Shown here one piece after another: positions 1 through 6,776 of a DNA stretch of 13,397 nucleotides (position 1 is its first letter; each line of letters starts with the position of its first letter). A program made the translations under genes and the position numbers. This DNA comes from Propionibacterium sp. (GTDB taxonomy: Bacteria; Actinomycetota; Actinomycetes; Propionibacteriales; Propionibacteriaceae), in contig DURG01000283.1 in assembly GCA_012837465.1 (NCBI GenBank), forward strand, positions 1 to 13,397. The letters run 5' to 3'. The notes below the pieces were generated by a model that saw only the letters and a program-made list of their open reading frames with translations, had not been told where the DNA came from and did not search any database.

Positions 1-68
1 AATTGGATGGGGTCACGGTTGCGACACGCCGACAAAACACTGTTGCTGTTCCATGACCCCATCCAATT
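1..68. repeat. Long-armed inverted repeat at window edge
   Basis: Bases 1-15 and 54-68 are perfect reverse complements (arm AATTGGATGGGGTCA), and 17-18 pair with 51-52 after one mismatch, giving an almost continuous 18-bp stem around a loop of about 32 nt. The arms reach the first base of the window, so the repeat may extend further left. It could be the terminator of an unseen upstream gene, although there is no T-run, or a site recognised by a protein as a DNA palindrome. No start or stop codon of a supported gene lies inside it. Confidence 0.75.
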
Positions 69-100
69 GCTCACGGGAGGGGCCGAGTTCGGGGAGTGCA

Positions 101-130
101 TTGCGTGTCGCGGCGAAACATGGGCACAAT
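101..130 (+). promoter_or_regulatory. Possible promoter for the DUF3145 gene
   Basis: TTGCGT (101-106) and CACAAT (125-130) are separated by 18 bases, which fits a sigma-70-type promoter about 65 bases ahead of the DUF3145 ribosome binding site. The match is only moderate and the region 69-201 holds no other recognisable signal. Confidence 0.25.
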
Positions 131-201
131 GGGGCCACACCGACTGGCTGGGCTTGATCGCAGGGGAAGGCAATCCAGCCCAACCAGGAGGTACAACCGA
201 G

Positions 202-717
202 ATGAATGCTCGTCATACGAGTAGCCAGGCGCAGGGGATGATCCTCATCCATTCCGCGTCGGCAGCGCTGTGCCCGCACATCGAATGGGCACTGGGTTCC
301 GCGCTCGGCAAGCGCGTCGAACTCGACTGGATCCCGCAACCTGCTGAGGCAGGCGCGCGCCGCGCGGAGTACTCCTGGGACGGCGCCGTCGGCACGGGCG
401 CCGTGCTGGCCTCCGCGCTCACCAAGATCGGGCACCTGCGCTTCGAAGTCACCGAGGAGCCGTCGTCAGGCGCCGATGGGCAGCGGTACTGCTTCACGCC
501 GGCGCTGGGCGCCTTCACTGCCGTCACCGGCATCCACGGCGACATCCTCGTGCCGGAGGACCGCCTGCGTCACGCAGCCGCCACCGATGCGCTGGGCGGC
601 GAGCCCCTCCACCTCGCCCTCGAGCGCCTGCTTGGCGTGCCGTGGGACGAGGAACTCGACGTGTTCCGCCACGCCGCCGAGGACGCCCCGGTCCGCTGGC
701 TGCACCAGGTCGTGTGA
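202..717 (+). CDS. DUF3145 family protein
   Basis: A 171-residue cytoplasmic protein recognised as the actinobacterial DUF3145 family, whose biochemical function is unknown to me. The start is the ATG at 202, preceded by a clear AGGAGG (186-191) ten bases upstream; the open frame extends further left, but that part lacks a ribosome site and runs into the inverted repeat. No signal peptide, membrane segment or known catalytic motif is visible. The N-terminal third contains HIEWALGSALGKRVELDW and the C-terminal part LLGVPWDEELDVFRHAAED. I recall this family as often lying next to fabF in actinobacteria (for example in Streptomyces), and here it lies just beyond fabF in the opposite orientation with one extra gene between. 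Its stop overlaps the next gene's GTG by 4 bases, so the two are probably translationally coupled. Confidence 0.88.
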   Translation: MNARHTSSQAQGMILIHSASAALCPHIEWALGSALGKRVELDWIPQPAEAGARRAEYSWDGAVGTGAVLASALTKIGHLRFEVTEEPSSGADGQRYCFTPALGAFTAVTGIHGDILVPEDRLRHAAATDALGGEPLHLALERLLGVPWDEELDVFRHAAEDAPVRWLHQVV

Positions 718-1640
718 CCGACCGCGACGAGCGCGCCCGTCTCTGGCTCGACGACGTGCTCGGCCGGGTCGATTCGATCGAGGTCGTACGTGAGCGGGCC
801 TGGGGTGCGATCTGGAAGGTGCGGGCCGCGGGGGACCTGTTCTGGCTGAAGTTGCCCCACGCAACGTTCACCGCCGAGATCGGCCTCGTCCGCAGGCTCT
901 CCGCGCTCAGCCCCCAGCATCTACTCGTGCCCGTCGCCATGCATGACGAGGAGGGATGGATCCTGACGCGCGACGCCGTCAGGACCCTGGCCCCACTGTC
1001 CAGGGAACCTGGAGGGGAGCGCCTGTACGTGGACGCCGCGCGGTCGCTTGCCGCGGTGCAGCGGGCGGTTCACGAGGACGAATCCACCCACACCTTCGTC
1101 GTCTCGCACCTGCCCACCTACGACGCGAACGCGTATGTGGCCAACATGGCCGACGTCGTGAAGTTCTGCGGCGCGCTCCCGGGCCAGCACCCGCTGCACC
1201 TCAGCGCTGGACAAGGCGGGGCCACGCTGGAAGAGGCTGCCGTCCTCGCATCGGCCTGGGCGGCGCTTGCCGATCCCTTGGGCATGGGCCTCGATCACAA
1301 TGACTTCCATCTTGGCAACGCCTACCCGGGGCCGCTGCTCTCCGATTGGGGCGACTCAGTGGCCGCCCACCCATTCTCCTCGCTGCGGCCGCTGGTGATC
1401 GTGGGCCGCAAGATGTTCGGGCAGTCACTGGCAGACGAGGTCAGGACGGCCTATCTGGAGGCCTGGGGTGTGCCCACTCGCGCGGACGAGTTGGAATTGG
1501 CGATGCGCATGGCCAGCCCGCAGCGGATGCATGCCTGGCGTCGAGTCGCGGATGAGGCCACCCTGGCTGAGTGGTCCGGATACATCCGGCCGCTGGTCGA
1601 CTGCATCGCCCTGCCGATCGATGAGCAGGACGTGCCCTAG
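714..1640 (+). CDS. Kinase-fold phosphotransferase (APH/choline kinase-like)
   Basis: A 308-residue protein with the aminoglycoside phosphotransferase / choline kinase fold. The Brenner-type catalytic loop is HNDFHLGN (195-202), with D197 as the expected catalytic base and N202 as a metal ligand. It is followed by LLSDWGDS, where D211 occupies the DFG-type metal-binding position. An N-lobe lysine, K46 in FWLKLP, fits the ATP-binding lysine. The substrate cannot be read from the sequence: family members phosphorylate aminoglycosides, choline, sugars or small metabolites, and a chromosomal housekeeping context argues against calling it a resistance gene. The start is the GTG at 714, sharing GTGA with the DUF3145 stop; an ORF extension upstream of it overlaps DUF3145 and has shadow-like composition. 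The gene ends convergently with the fab operon. Confidence 0.8.
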   Translation: MTDRDERARLWLDDVLGRVDSIEVVRERAWGAIWKVRAAGDLFWLKLPHATFTAEIGLVRRLSALSPQHLLVPVAMHDEEGWILTRDAVRTLAPLSREPGGERLYVDAARSLAAVQRAVHEDESTHTFVVSHLPTYDANAYVANMADVVKFCGALPGQHPLHLSAGQGGATLEEAAVLASAWAALADPLGMGLDHNDFHLGNAYPGPLLSDWGDSVAAHPFSSLRPLVIVGRKMFGQSLADEVRTAYLEAWGVPTRADELELAMRMASPQRMHAWRRVADEATLAEWSGYIRPLVDCIALPIDEQDVP

Positions 1641-1809
1641 TCCGGTACACCTGGTCACGCTTAGCGTCCTTCGACCAGCCGTCGCCGACCACAGGGGAAG
1701 TGCTGGTGGGGGCGCTGAGCCAGGCTTGGTCGCCGTCGAGGTCAACTCTTCGGCCGGTGGCGCGCCAGAACAGCCGGGTGGCGAGGTCGAGGATCGAGGA
1801 TGCTGGCAC
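1641..1809 (-). pseudogene. Truncated gene remnant downstream of fabF
   Basis: On the minus strand a GTG at 1809 opens a frame of about 55 codons before the antisense of the phosphotransferase begins. It reads like real protein (ILDLATRLFWRATGRR, then a segment with DQAWLSAP and VVGDGW), with roughly 80% G/C at third positions. Left of 1640 the same frame continues to a stop at 1441, but that part is Arg/Pro-rich and antisense to the phosphotransferase, so it is probably a shadow. The N-terminus resembles the start of a longer actinobacterial hypothetical protein that I cannot name. The simplest reading is a gene whose 3' part was lost. A small intact protein of up to 122 residues overlapping the convergent gene is the alternative. 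Confidence 0.45.
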
Positions 1810-1815
1810 GGGACC

Positions 1816-1821
1816 AGTCTA
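1816..1821 (-). promoter_or_regulatory. -10-like box TAGACT before the remnant
   Basis: Reading the minus strand, TAGACT (1821-1816) is followed by six bases (GGTCCC) and then GTG at 1809. This is the spacing expected for leaderless transcription and matches the two boxes at 6747-6752 and 6764-6769. No good -35 box is visible, and the element lies immediately after the fabF stop codon. Confidence 0.4.
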
Positions 1822-1829
1822 GGCAACGG

Positions 1830-3086
1830 TCAGGCGGTGACGTTCTCGTTGGTGACCACGACGGCGACGTTGTGGCCGCCGAAGCCGAAGGAGTTGTTGA
1901 CCGCAGCAAGGTCGCCGTCGGGCAGCTTCCGGTTCTCCGTGGCCACGTCGATCTCCAGATCGGGCTCGATGTTGTCGACGTTGATGGTGCCGGGCACCAC
2001 GCGATCCTTCAGCGCCAGCACGGTGGCGAGGGTCTCCAAGGCGCCGGCGCCGCCGAGGAGGTGGCCGGTCATCGACTTGGTGGAGTTCACCACCACGTGA
2101 TCGACGTCAGCGCCCAGAGCGTTTCGGATGGAGCCCGCCTCGGTCACGTCGCCCTGCGGCGTGGAGGTGCCGTGGGCGTTGACGTGCACGATGTCCGACG
2201 GCGTGAGGCCGGCCTCTTCCAGGGCGCGGGTCATCGCGAGCGACTGGCCGTAGCCCTCGGGGTCCGGCTGGACGAGGTCGTGGCCGTCCGCCGAGATGCC
2301 GGCTCCGCGCAAGGTGGCGTAGATCTTGGCGCCGCGGGCCTTGGCCGAGTCGAGCCGCTCGAGCACCATCATGGCGGCGCCCTCGCCGAGCACGAACCCG
2401 TCGCGGTCCACGTCCCAGGGGCGCGACGCGCGGGCGGGCTCGTCGTTGCGGCGCGACAGCGCCTGCATCTTGGCGAACGCGGCGATCGGCAGGGGATGGA
2501 TGACGGCCTCGCCGCCGCCGACCATGACGACGTCGGCACGGCCGAGGCGGAGCATGTCGAGGCCCCACGCGATGGCCTCGTTGGAGGAGGCGCAGGCGGA
2601 GACCGGGGTGTGGATGCCCGCGCGGGCACCCAGCCGGAGGCCGAGGTTCGCGGCGGGCGCGTTGGCCATCAACATGGGGATGGTGAACGGGGAGACGCCG
2701 CGAAGTCCTTTCTCGTTCATGTTGTCCCACTGCCCCAGCAGGGAGTGCAGGCCGCCGATGCCGGTGGCGCAGACCACGCCCAAGCGGTCGCGCTCGACGG
2801 TGTTCTCCTCGCCGAGACCGAACCCGGCGTCTGCCCAGGCCTCCTGGCCGGCAACGAGCACCAGTTGCGTCGAGCGATCGAGCTTGCGGGCCTCGACCCG
2901 CGGGAGGACCTCACCGGGGTCCACGGCGGCCTTCGCCGCGATCTGCACCGGCAGGTCCTGCGCCCACTCCTCTTCGAGGGCGACCACACCGGAGCGGCCG
3001 GCGAGCAGCGCCTCCCAGGTGCTGGTGACGTCGCCGCCCAGCGGCGTGGTGGCGCCGATGCCGGTGATCACGATCGTGTCGGACAT
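1830..3086 (-). CDS. fabF: 3-oxoacyl-[ACP] synthase II (KAS II)
   Basis: A 418-residue beta-ketoacyl-ACP synthase that elongates acyl-ACP with malonyl-ACP in type II fatty-acid synthesis. The thiolase-fold catalytic triad is complete: C165 in TPVSACASS, H305 in HVNAHGTSTP, and H342 in NSTKSMTGHLLGGAGALE, with the conserved K337. The C-terminal glycine-rich loop is NNSFGFGGHN (397-406). The N-terminus IVITGIGATTPLG is standard for the family, and the length is normal. I chose the ATG at 3086, preceded by GAGGAG (3096-3091); the frame stays open upstream, but that part is Pro/His-rich and covers the acpP-fabF hairpin. It is the last intact gene of the minus-strand fab unit, 130 bases after acpP. 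Confidence 0.97.
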   Translation of the reverse strand: MSDTIVITGIGATTPLGGDVTSTWEALLAGRSGVVALEEEWAQDLPVQIAAKAAVDPGEVLPRVEARKLDRSTQLVLVAGQEAWADAGFGLGEENTVERDRLGVVCATGIGGLHSLLGQWDNMNEKGLRGVSPFTIPMLMANAPAANLGLRLGARAGIHTPVSACASSNEAIAWGLDMLRLGRADVVMVGGGEAVIHPLPIAAFAKMQALSRRNDEPARASRPWDVDRDGFVLGEGAAMMVLERLDSAKARGAKIYATLRGAGISADGHDLVQPDPEGYGQSLAMTRALEEAGLTPSDIVHVNAHGTSTPQGDVTEAGSIRNALGADVDHVVVNSTKSMTGHLLGGAGALETLATVLALKDRVVPGTINVDNIEPDLEIDVATENRKLPDGDLAAVNNSFGFGGHNVAVVVTNENVTA

Positions 3087-3152
3087 GTGTCTCCTCGGGA
3101 GGGTGGGGAGGGGTGGATGCGTTGGGGAGTGTTGGGGGCGTCCCTCGATACA

Positions 3153-3198
3153 CCCCGTGAGAGCGGGCCTCAGATGGTTGGAGCCGCTGCTCACGGGG
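3153..3198 (-). terminator. Hairpin between acpP and fabF
   Basis: CCCCGTGAG (3153-3161) and CTCACGGGG (3190-3198) are perfect complements, and the stem continues inward with AGCGG (3162-3166) against CCGCT (3184-3188) after a one-base bulge. This gives about 14 GC-rich base pairs closing a loop of about 17 nt, starting 19 bases past the acpP stop codon. There is no T-run on the fabF side, so full termination is unlikely. Partial termination or a stabilised acpP mRNA 3' end is more plausible. Confidence 0.65.
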
Positions 3199-3216
3199 CA
3201 CTCGGGACTCGTTGCG

Positions 3217-3462
3217 TCAGTTCGCGGCGCGCTCGATGTAGGCGACCGCGTCGCCGACGGTCTTGAGGTTCTTGGCGTCCTCGTCCGGGATCTCCATGTC
3301 GAACTTGTCCTGGAGGTCGTTGATGATCTCGAGCATCGAGAGGGAATCGACGCCCAGGTCGTCGACGAACGACTTGTCGAGGGTGACGTCCTCGACGGCG
3401 TTGCCGTTGATGTCGTTGACGACCTCGGCGATACCGGCGCGGATCTCTTCAGTGCTGGCCAT
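3217..3462 (-). CDS. acpP: Acyl carrier protein
   Basis: An 81-residue acidic acyl carrier protein that carries growing acyl chains as thioesters. The phosphopantetheine attachment serine is S40 within DDLGVDSLSMLEI, followed by the acidic recognition helix and a C-terminal ending YIERAAN. The ATG at 3462 has a strong AAGGAG (3473-3468) five bases upstream, the best ribosome site in the operon, which suits a protein needed in large amounts. It lies 44 bases after fabH and 130 bases before fabF. The hairpin following it may raise its level relative to fabF. Confidence 0.97.
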   Translation of the reverse strand: MASTEEIRAGIAEVVNDINGNAVEDVTLDKSFVDDLGVDSLSMLEIINDLQDKFDMEIPDEDAKNLKTVGDAVAYIERAAN

Positions 3463-3506
3463 GATGGCTCCTTCTTTCCTGTGGGGGTGGGTGAGGTGGT
3501 GGTGGT

Positions 3507-4502
3507 TCAGGGGAGGATGACGGTCTGCCCGGCGAACACGAGCCCCGCGCCGAAACCGATGATCAGCGCGCTGTCACCGCTCTTGGCCTGCCCGGATTCG
3601 AGCAGGGCCTCCATCGCCAGCGGAACCGATGCCGCCGACGAATTGCCCATCTGGATGATGTCGCGGCCGACCACGACGTCCTTGGGCAGCTTGAGGTGGC
3701 GCAACATCGAATCGGTGATCCGGTTGTTGGCCTGATGGGGGATGAAGCAGTCGAGTTCCTCCGGGGTGAGGCCGGACGCACCGAGCGCCTCGACGGCCTT
3801 CTCCACGATGGAGCCGGTGGCCCACTTGAAGACCTCCTGGCCGTTCATGTGGATGTACGGGTGACCGTCTGCCTCGATGGTGCGCCAGTCGTCGATCTCG
3901 ATGACCTCGTGCGCCTCGGGCTTCGAGCCCCAGACGGTGGGGCCGATGGCCGGCTCATCGGAGGGGCCGATCACGACGGCGCCCGCGCCGTCGGCGAAGA
4001 GGAAAGCGGTGGAGCGGTCCTCGAGATTCGTGTAGCGGGAGAGCACCTCCACGCCGAGCACCAGCACGTGCTTGGCGGTGCCGGCGCGCACGAGGCCCTC
4101 GGCGATGCCGACGCCGTAGCAGAAACCGGCGCAGGCGGCCGAGATGTCGAAGGCGGCCGGTGCGGTCATGCCGAGCTTGGCGGCCATGATGGTGGCCAGC
4201 GACGGGGTCTGCATGAAGTGCGACACGGTGGACACGATGATGGCGTCGACGTCCTCGGGCTGCAGGCCTGCGCGCTCGATCGCCTTGCTGGCGGCCTCGA
4301 GGCCGAGCGTCTCGGCGTCCTCGCCCTCGGCGGCCCAGCGGCGCTCGGTCATGCCGGTGCGCTGCTGGATCCACTCCGGGGTGGAGTCGATCATCGTGCA
4401 CATCTCTTCGTTGGTCACGACCCGGCTGCCGCGGGCGCCCCCCACGGACATGATGCGCGCGTGCTGCGCGCCGATTGCTGTCTTCAGTGCCACGTCGGTC
4501 AC
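3507..4502 (-). CDS. fabH: 3-oxoacyl-[ACP] synthase III (KAS III)
   Basis: A 331-residue initiating condensing enzyme that joins a short acyl-CoA primer to malonyl-ACP. The triad is C124 in SAACAG, H256 in PHQANNR and N287 in QMGNSSAAS. The C-terminus IIGFGAGLVFAGQTVIL is typical of FabH. The start is taken as the GTG at 4502, which shares GTGA with the fabD stop and implies translational coupling; a second in-frame GTG at 4493 would shorten the protein by three residues. The start adds some 15 residues (TDVALKTAIGAQHARI) before the core beta strand, a modest N-terminal extension. In actinobacteria FabH often accepts branched primers, but the sequence alone does not settle primer choice. Confidence 0.96.
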   Translation of the reverse strand: MTDVALKTAIGAQHARIMSVGGARGSRVVTNEEMCTMIDSTPEWIQQRTGMTERRWAAEGEDAETLGLEAASKAIERAGLQPEDVDAIIVSTVSHFMQTPSLATIMAAKLGMTAPAAFDISAACAGFCYGVGIAEGLVRAGTAKHVLVLGVEVLSRYTNLEDRSTAFLFADGAGAVVIGPSDEPAIGPTVWGSKPEAHEVIEIDDWRTIEADGHPYIHMNGQEVFKWATGSIVEKAVEALGASGLTPEELDCFIPHQANNRITDSMLRHLKLPKDVVVGRDIIQMGNSSAASVPLAMEALLESGQAKSGDSALIIGFGAGLVFAGQTVILP

Positions 4503-5425
4503 TCCGCTTCGGTGTGGTTGGCGACGAAGGCGCGTGCCTCGTCGAGTTGGTCCGGGGTGTTGAGGTTGAACAGTTCGACGCCCTTGAGGTTGCGCTTGGC
4601 GATGCCCGTGAGGGTGCCAGCGGGGGTGAGCTCGAGCAGTCCTGTGACGCCGCGGGCGGCCATCGTCTCCATGCACAGGTCCCAGCGCACGGGGTTGGCG
4701 ACCTGGGCGACCATGCGGGCCAGCGCATCCTCGCCGCTGGCGACGGCCTCACCGTCGCGGTTCGACAGGAGCGTGACCGCGGGGTCGGCGGGGTTGACGC
4801 CCTCGGCCACCGCGCGGAGGTGGGCGACGGCGGGCTCCATGTGCACGGTGTGGAACGCTCCGGCGACGCTCAGCGGGATGAGGCGTGCACGTCTCGGGGC
4901 ATCGGCGGCGAGCGCCTCGAGTTGCTCGACGGTGCCTGCGGCGACGATCTGGCCGGAGCCGTTGTTGTTGGCCGGCGTCAGGCCAGCGGCCTCGATGGCC
5001 GCGAGCACCTGCTCACGGTCGCCGCCGATCACGGCGGTCATGGAGGTGGGGCGGGCGGCGGAGGCTTCGGCCATCGCACGGCCGCGCTCGCGCACCAGGA
5101 TGAGGGCATCGTCGTCGGAGATGGCCCCGGCCAGCGCCATCGCGGCCAGTTCGCCGACGGAGTGGCCGGCCAGCGCGCCGACCTTCCGCACGTCGTCGCC
5201 GAGGAGGGCGCGGCCGGTCAGGAGGGAGGCGGCCACGAGGAGGGGTTGGGCGATGGCGGTGTCGCGGATGGTCTCCGCGTCGGCCTCGGTGCCGTAGTGG
5301 GCGAGGTCGATGCCGCTCACCTCGGAGAGCCGCCCCAGTTGGGCGGCGAGCGCCGGGTCGGCGATCCACGGGGCGAGGAAACCTGGGGTCTGGGCACCCT
5401 GTCCGGGCGCAACAATCACGAGCAC
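4499..5425 (-). CDS. fabD: Malonyl-CoA:ACP transacylase
   Basis: A 308-residue transacylase that moves malonyl from CoA to ACP. The nucleophile is S89 in the GHSVGE motif, R114 fits the carboxylate-binding arginine, and the catalytic histidine is H192 in AGAFHT. The N-terminal PGQGAQ oxyanion loop is at residues 7-12. Length is normal for FabD. The start is GTG at 5425, and a second GTG two codons later is equally compatible with the PGQGAQ position. No convincing Shine-Dalgarno is visible; AAGGTT ends five bases before the GTG and could be either a poor ribosome site or a weak -10 box. It is the first gene of the fabD-fabH-acpP-fabF run, separated from the regulator by 133 bases. Confidence 0.96.
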   Translation of the reverse strand: MLVIVAPGQGAQTPGFLAPWIADPALAAQLGRLSEVSGIDLAHYGTEADAETIRDTAIAQPLLVAASLLTGRALLGDDVRKVGALAGHSVGELAAMALAGAISDDDALILVRERGRAMAEASAARPTSMTAVIGGDREQVLAAIEAAGLTPANNNGSGQIVAAGTVEQLEALAADAPRRARLIPLSVAGAFHTVHMEPAVAHLRAVAEGVNPADPAVTLLSNRDGEAVASGEDALARMVAQVANPVRWDLCMETMAARGVTGLLELTPAGTLTGIAKRNLKGVELFNLNTPDQLDEARAFVANHTEAE

Positions 5426-5490
5426 GTATCAACCTTGCCCCGTCACCCGTCCAGGGGCGGGATCGAATGTCACGAAAATCCCACCGATGT

Positions 5491-5511
5491 CGTTGTCACT
5501 ATCCGACAACG
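5491..5511. promoter_or_regulatory. Inverted repeat upstream of fabD, candidate operator
   Basis: CGTTGTC (5491-5497) and GACAACG (5505-5511) form a perfect 7-bp inverted repeat with a 7-bp spacer, 66 bases upstream of the fabD start in the otherwise featureless gap 5426-5558. The size suits a dimeric regulator. The adjacent PucR-family protein is the obvious candidate, by inference only. It lacks a T-run and is short for a terminator of the fasR transcript. Confidence 0.4.
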
Positions 5512-5558
5512 GGCTGGCCGGGGCGTGGGGGTCGGGTGCTGGCCGGCCTGTTCGTTTC

Positions 5559-6740
5559 CTACGAGTTCAGGCGCCCCAGCGTGATCGCCATCCGCAGGAC
5601 GAAGGCCTCGCGGGCGTCAGCGGGGTTGTAGCCCGTGACGTCCTGGATGCGCTTGAGGCGGTAGCGGACCGTGTTGGGGTGCACGAACAGCGCCCGGGCC
5701 GTCGCCTCCATGGAGGAGCCGCAGTCGAGGAAGCCGACGCAGGTCTCGAGGAGTTCCTTGCTGGCGGCCAGCGAGGGGTAGATCTCGCTGGACAGGGCGC
5801 GCCGGGCGTGGCCGTCGCCGGCCAGGGCGCGCTCGGGGAGGAGATCCGCCGAGAGCATGGTGGTGGGGCCTTCGGGCCAGGCCTTGGCCGCGCGGTAGCC
5901 GGAGGCGGCGGCGCGCGCGGAGCGCGGCGCCCCTGCGAGGTTGTCCACCGTGGGGCCCACGACGACGGGGCCCGGCGCGAAGTGCTCGTGCAACTGGCCG
6001 ATGCGTTCGCAGGTGTCGATGGGGTCGTCGACGCCGTCGCCGCCGAAGATGCACACCAACCTGTCACCCTGGGGCGCGGCGAGCATGTCGAGGGAGAGCT
6101 TGGCGGCGGCGCGGCGGAGGTCCCCGAGCACGTCGGCGTCAGGTGCTCCGCCGATGGCGACGACCACCTTGGAATCTGTGTTCCAACCCAGCGTCGAGGC
6201 GCGCGACATCACGGATTCGTCGGTCTCGGCGCGCACGATGGCGTCGACGATGGTGGCCTCGATGCGGGAATCCCAGGCGCCCCGCGCCTCGGCGGCCTTG
6301 GCATAGATCCCCGCAGCCGCGAACGCGATCTCGCGGGAGTAGTGAACGATCCCCAACTGCAGGGGCTGGCGGTCGCCGCGGGGGAGGAGGTGCTGGATCT
6401 GCTCCTCGACCACCTCGGTGGTGGTCCGCACCAGATCCACCGTCTGCTGCAGGGTGATGCGGCGCGCCATCACGCGCGGGGCCGCGTCGAAGACCGAGCC
6501 CGCGTCGAAGGGCTCGCCGGAGAACCAGGTCACGAAGCCGTCGATGCCGGAGCGGGCGAGGATCCCGATCCAGGAACGCGACTCCGCGTCGAGCTGGTTG
6601 AACCACTCGTGCCGCGACACCATGGCGGTGAGCGTGGCCGTGTTCATCTCGGAGGTGGCGGCGGTGAGCCGCTTCAGGAGTCCAGAGCGGGCGCGCGAGG
6701 ACGAGATGAGCGCGGGAGCGGTACCAGGTCGGGGATCCAT
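5559..6740 (-). CDS. fasR: PucR-family regulator of fatty-acid synthesis genes
   Basis: A 393-residue transcription factor. The C-terminal PucR helix-turn-helix (about 345-390) reads ARALFVHPNTVRYRLKRIQ, a hallmark of the family, and is preceded by a central domain of the CdaR/GGDEF-like type and an N-terminal sensory region. In Streptomyces a protein of this type, FasR, lies directly upstream of the fabD-fabH-acpP-fabF cluster and activates it, and Rv2242 of Mycobacterium tuberculosis holds the same position between aceE and fabD. The name is therefore given by position and family. The ATG at 6740 has no ribosome site but lies six bases after a TAGGCT box, so I infer a leaderless mRNA. The gene ends 133 bases before fabD, so fabD could be read through from it or have its own promoter. 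Confidence 0.85.
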   Translation of the reverse strand: MDPRPGTAPALISSSRARSGLLKRLTAATSEMNTATLTAMVSRHEWFNQLDAESRSWIGILARSGIDGFVTWFSGEPFDAGSVFDAAPRVMARRITLQQTVDLVRTTTEVVEEQIQHLLPRGDRQPLQLGIVHYSREIAFAAAGIYAKAAEARGAWDSRIEATIVDAIVRAETDESVMSRASTLGWNTDSKVVVAIGGAPDADVLGDLRRAAAKLSLDMLAAPQGDRLVCIFGGDGVDDPIDTCERIGQLHEHFAPGPVVVGPTVDNLAGAPRSARAAASGYRAAKAWPEGPTTMLSADLLPERALAGDGHARRALSSEIYPSLAASKELLETCVGFLDCGSSMEATARALFVHPNTVRYRLKRIQDVTGYNPADAREAFVLRMAITLGRLNS

Positions 6741-6775
6741 TGGGCCAGCCTAGTCCCGCTCGATAGGCTGGTCAC
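6740..6775 (-). promoter_or_regulatory. Leaderless promoter of the PucR-family regulator
   Basis: Reading the minus strand, GTGACC (6775-6770), 17 bases, and TAGGCT (6752-6747) are followed by six bases and the ATG at 6740. This places the expected transcription start on the A of the start codon. The -10 box is one arm of the inverted repeat 6745-6771. Confidence 0.6.
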
Positions 6776-6776
6776 G
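6740..6776 (+). promoter_or_regulatory. Leaderless promoter of the CobF-like gene
   Basis: TTGGGC (6740-6745), 18 bases, and TAGGCT (6764-6769) are followed by six bases and the GTG at 6776, placing the expected transcription start on the start codon. The -10 box is the other arm of the repeat CCAGCCTA-N11-TAGGCTGG (6745-6771). The -35 box is weak. Confidence 0.55.

Noticed and set aside
7..201. Upstream extension of the DUF3145 reading frame
   Set aside because: It runs through the inverted repeat and lacks a ribosome site, while ATG 202 has AGGAGG at the right distance.
714..1640. Calling the phosphotransferase an aminoglycoside resistance gene
   Set aside because: Only the generic kinase-fold motifs are visible. 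The gene is in a conserved chromosomal setting with no mobile element nearby.
3087..3194. Upstream extension of fabF by 36 residues
   Set aside because: Pro/His-rich and unlike any KAS II, it covers the acpP-fabF hairpin, and the ATG at 3086 has a good ribosome site.
1800..3266. Long plus-strand open frame opposite fabF
   Set aside because: It is antisense to a fabF with complete catalytic motifs, is rich in Gly/Arg/Val/His without any domain, and arises from the high-GC codon pattern.
3696..5297. Plus-strand open frame of over 500 codons opposite fabH and fabD
   Set aside because: Antisense to two well-supported enzymes, with low-complexity composition and no ribosome site or motif.
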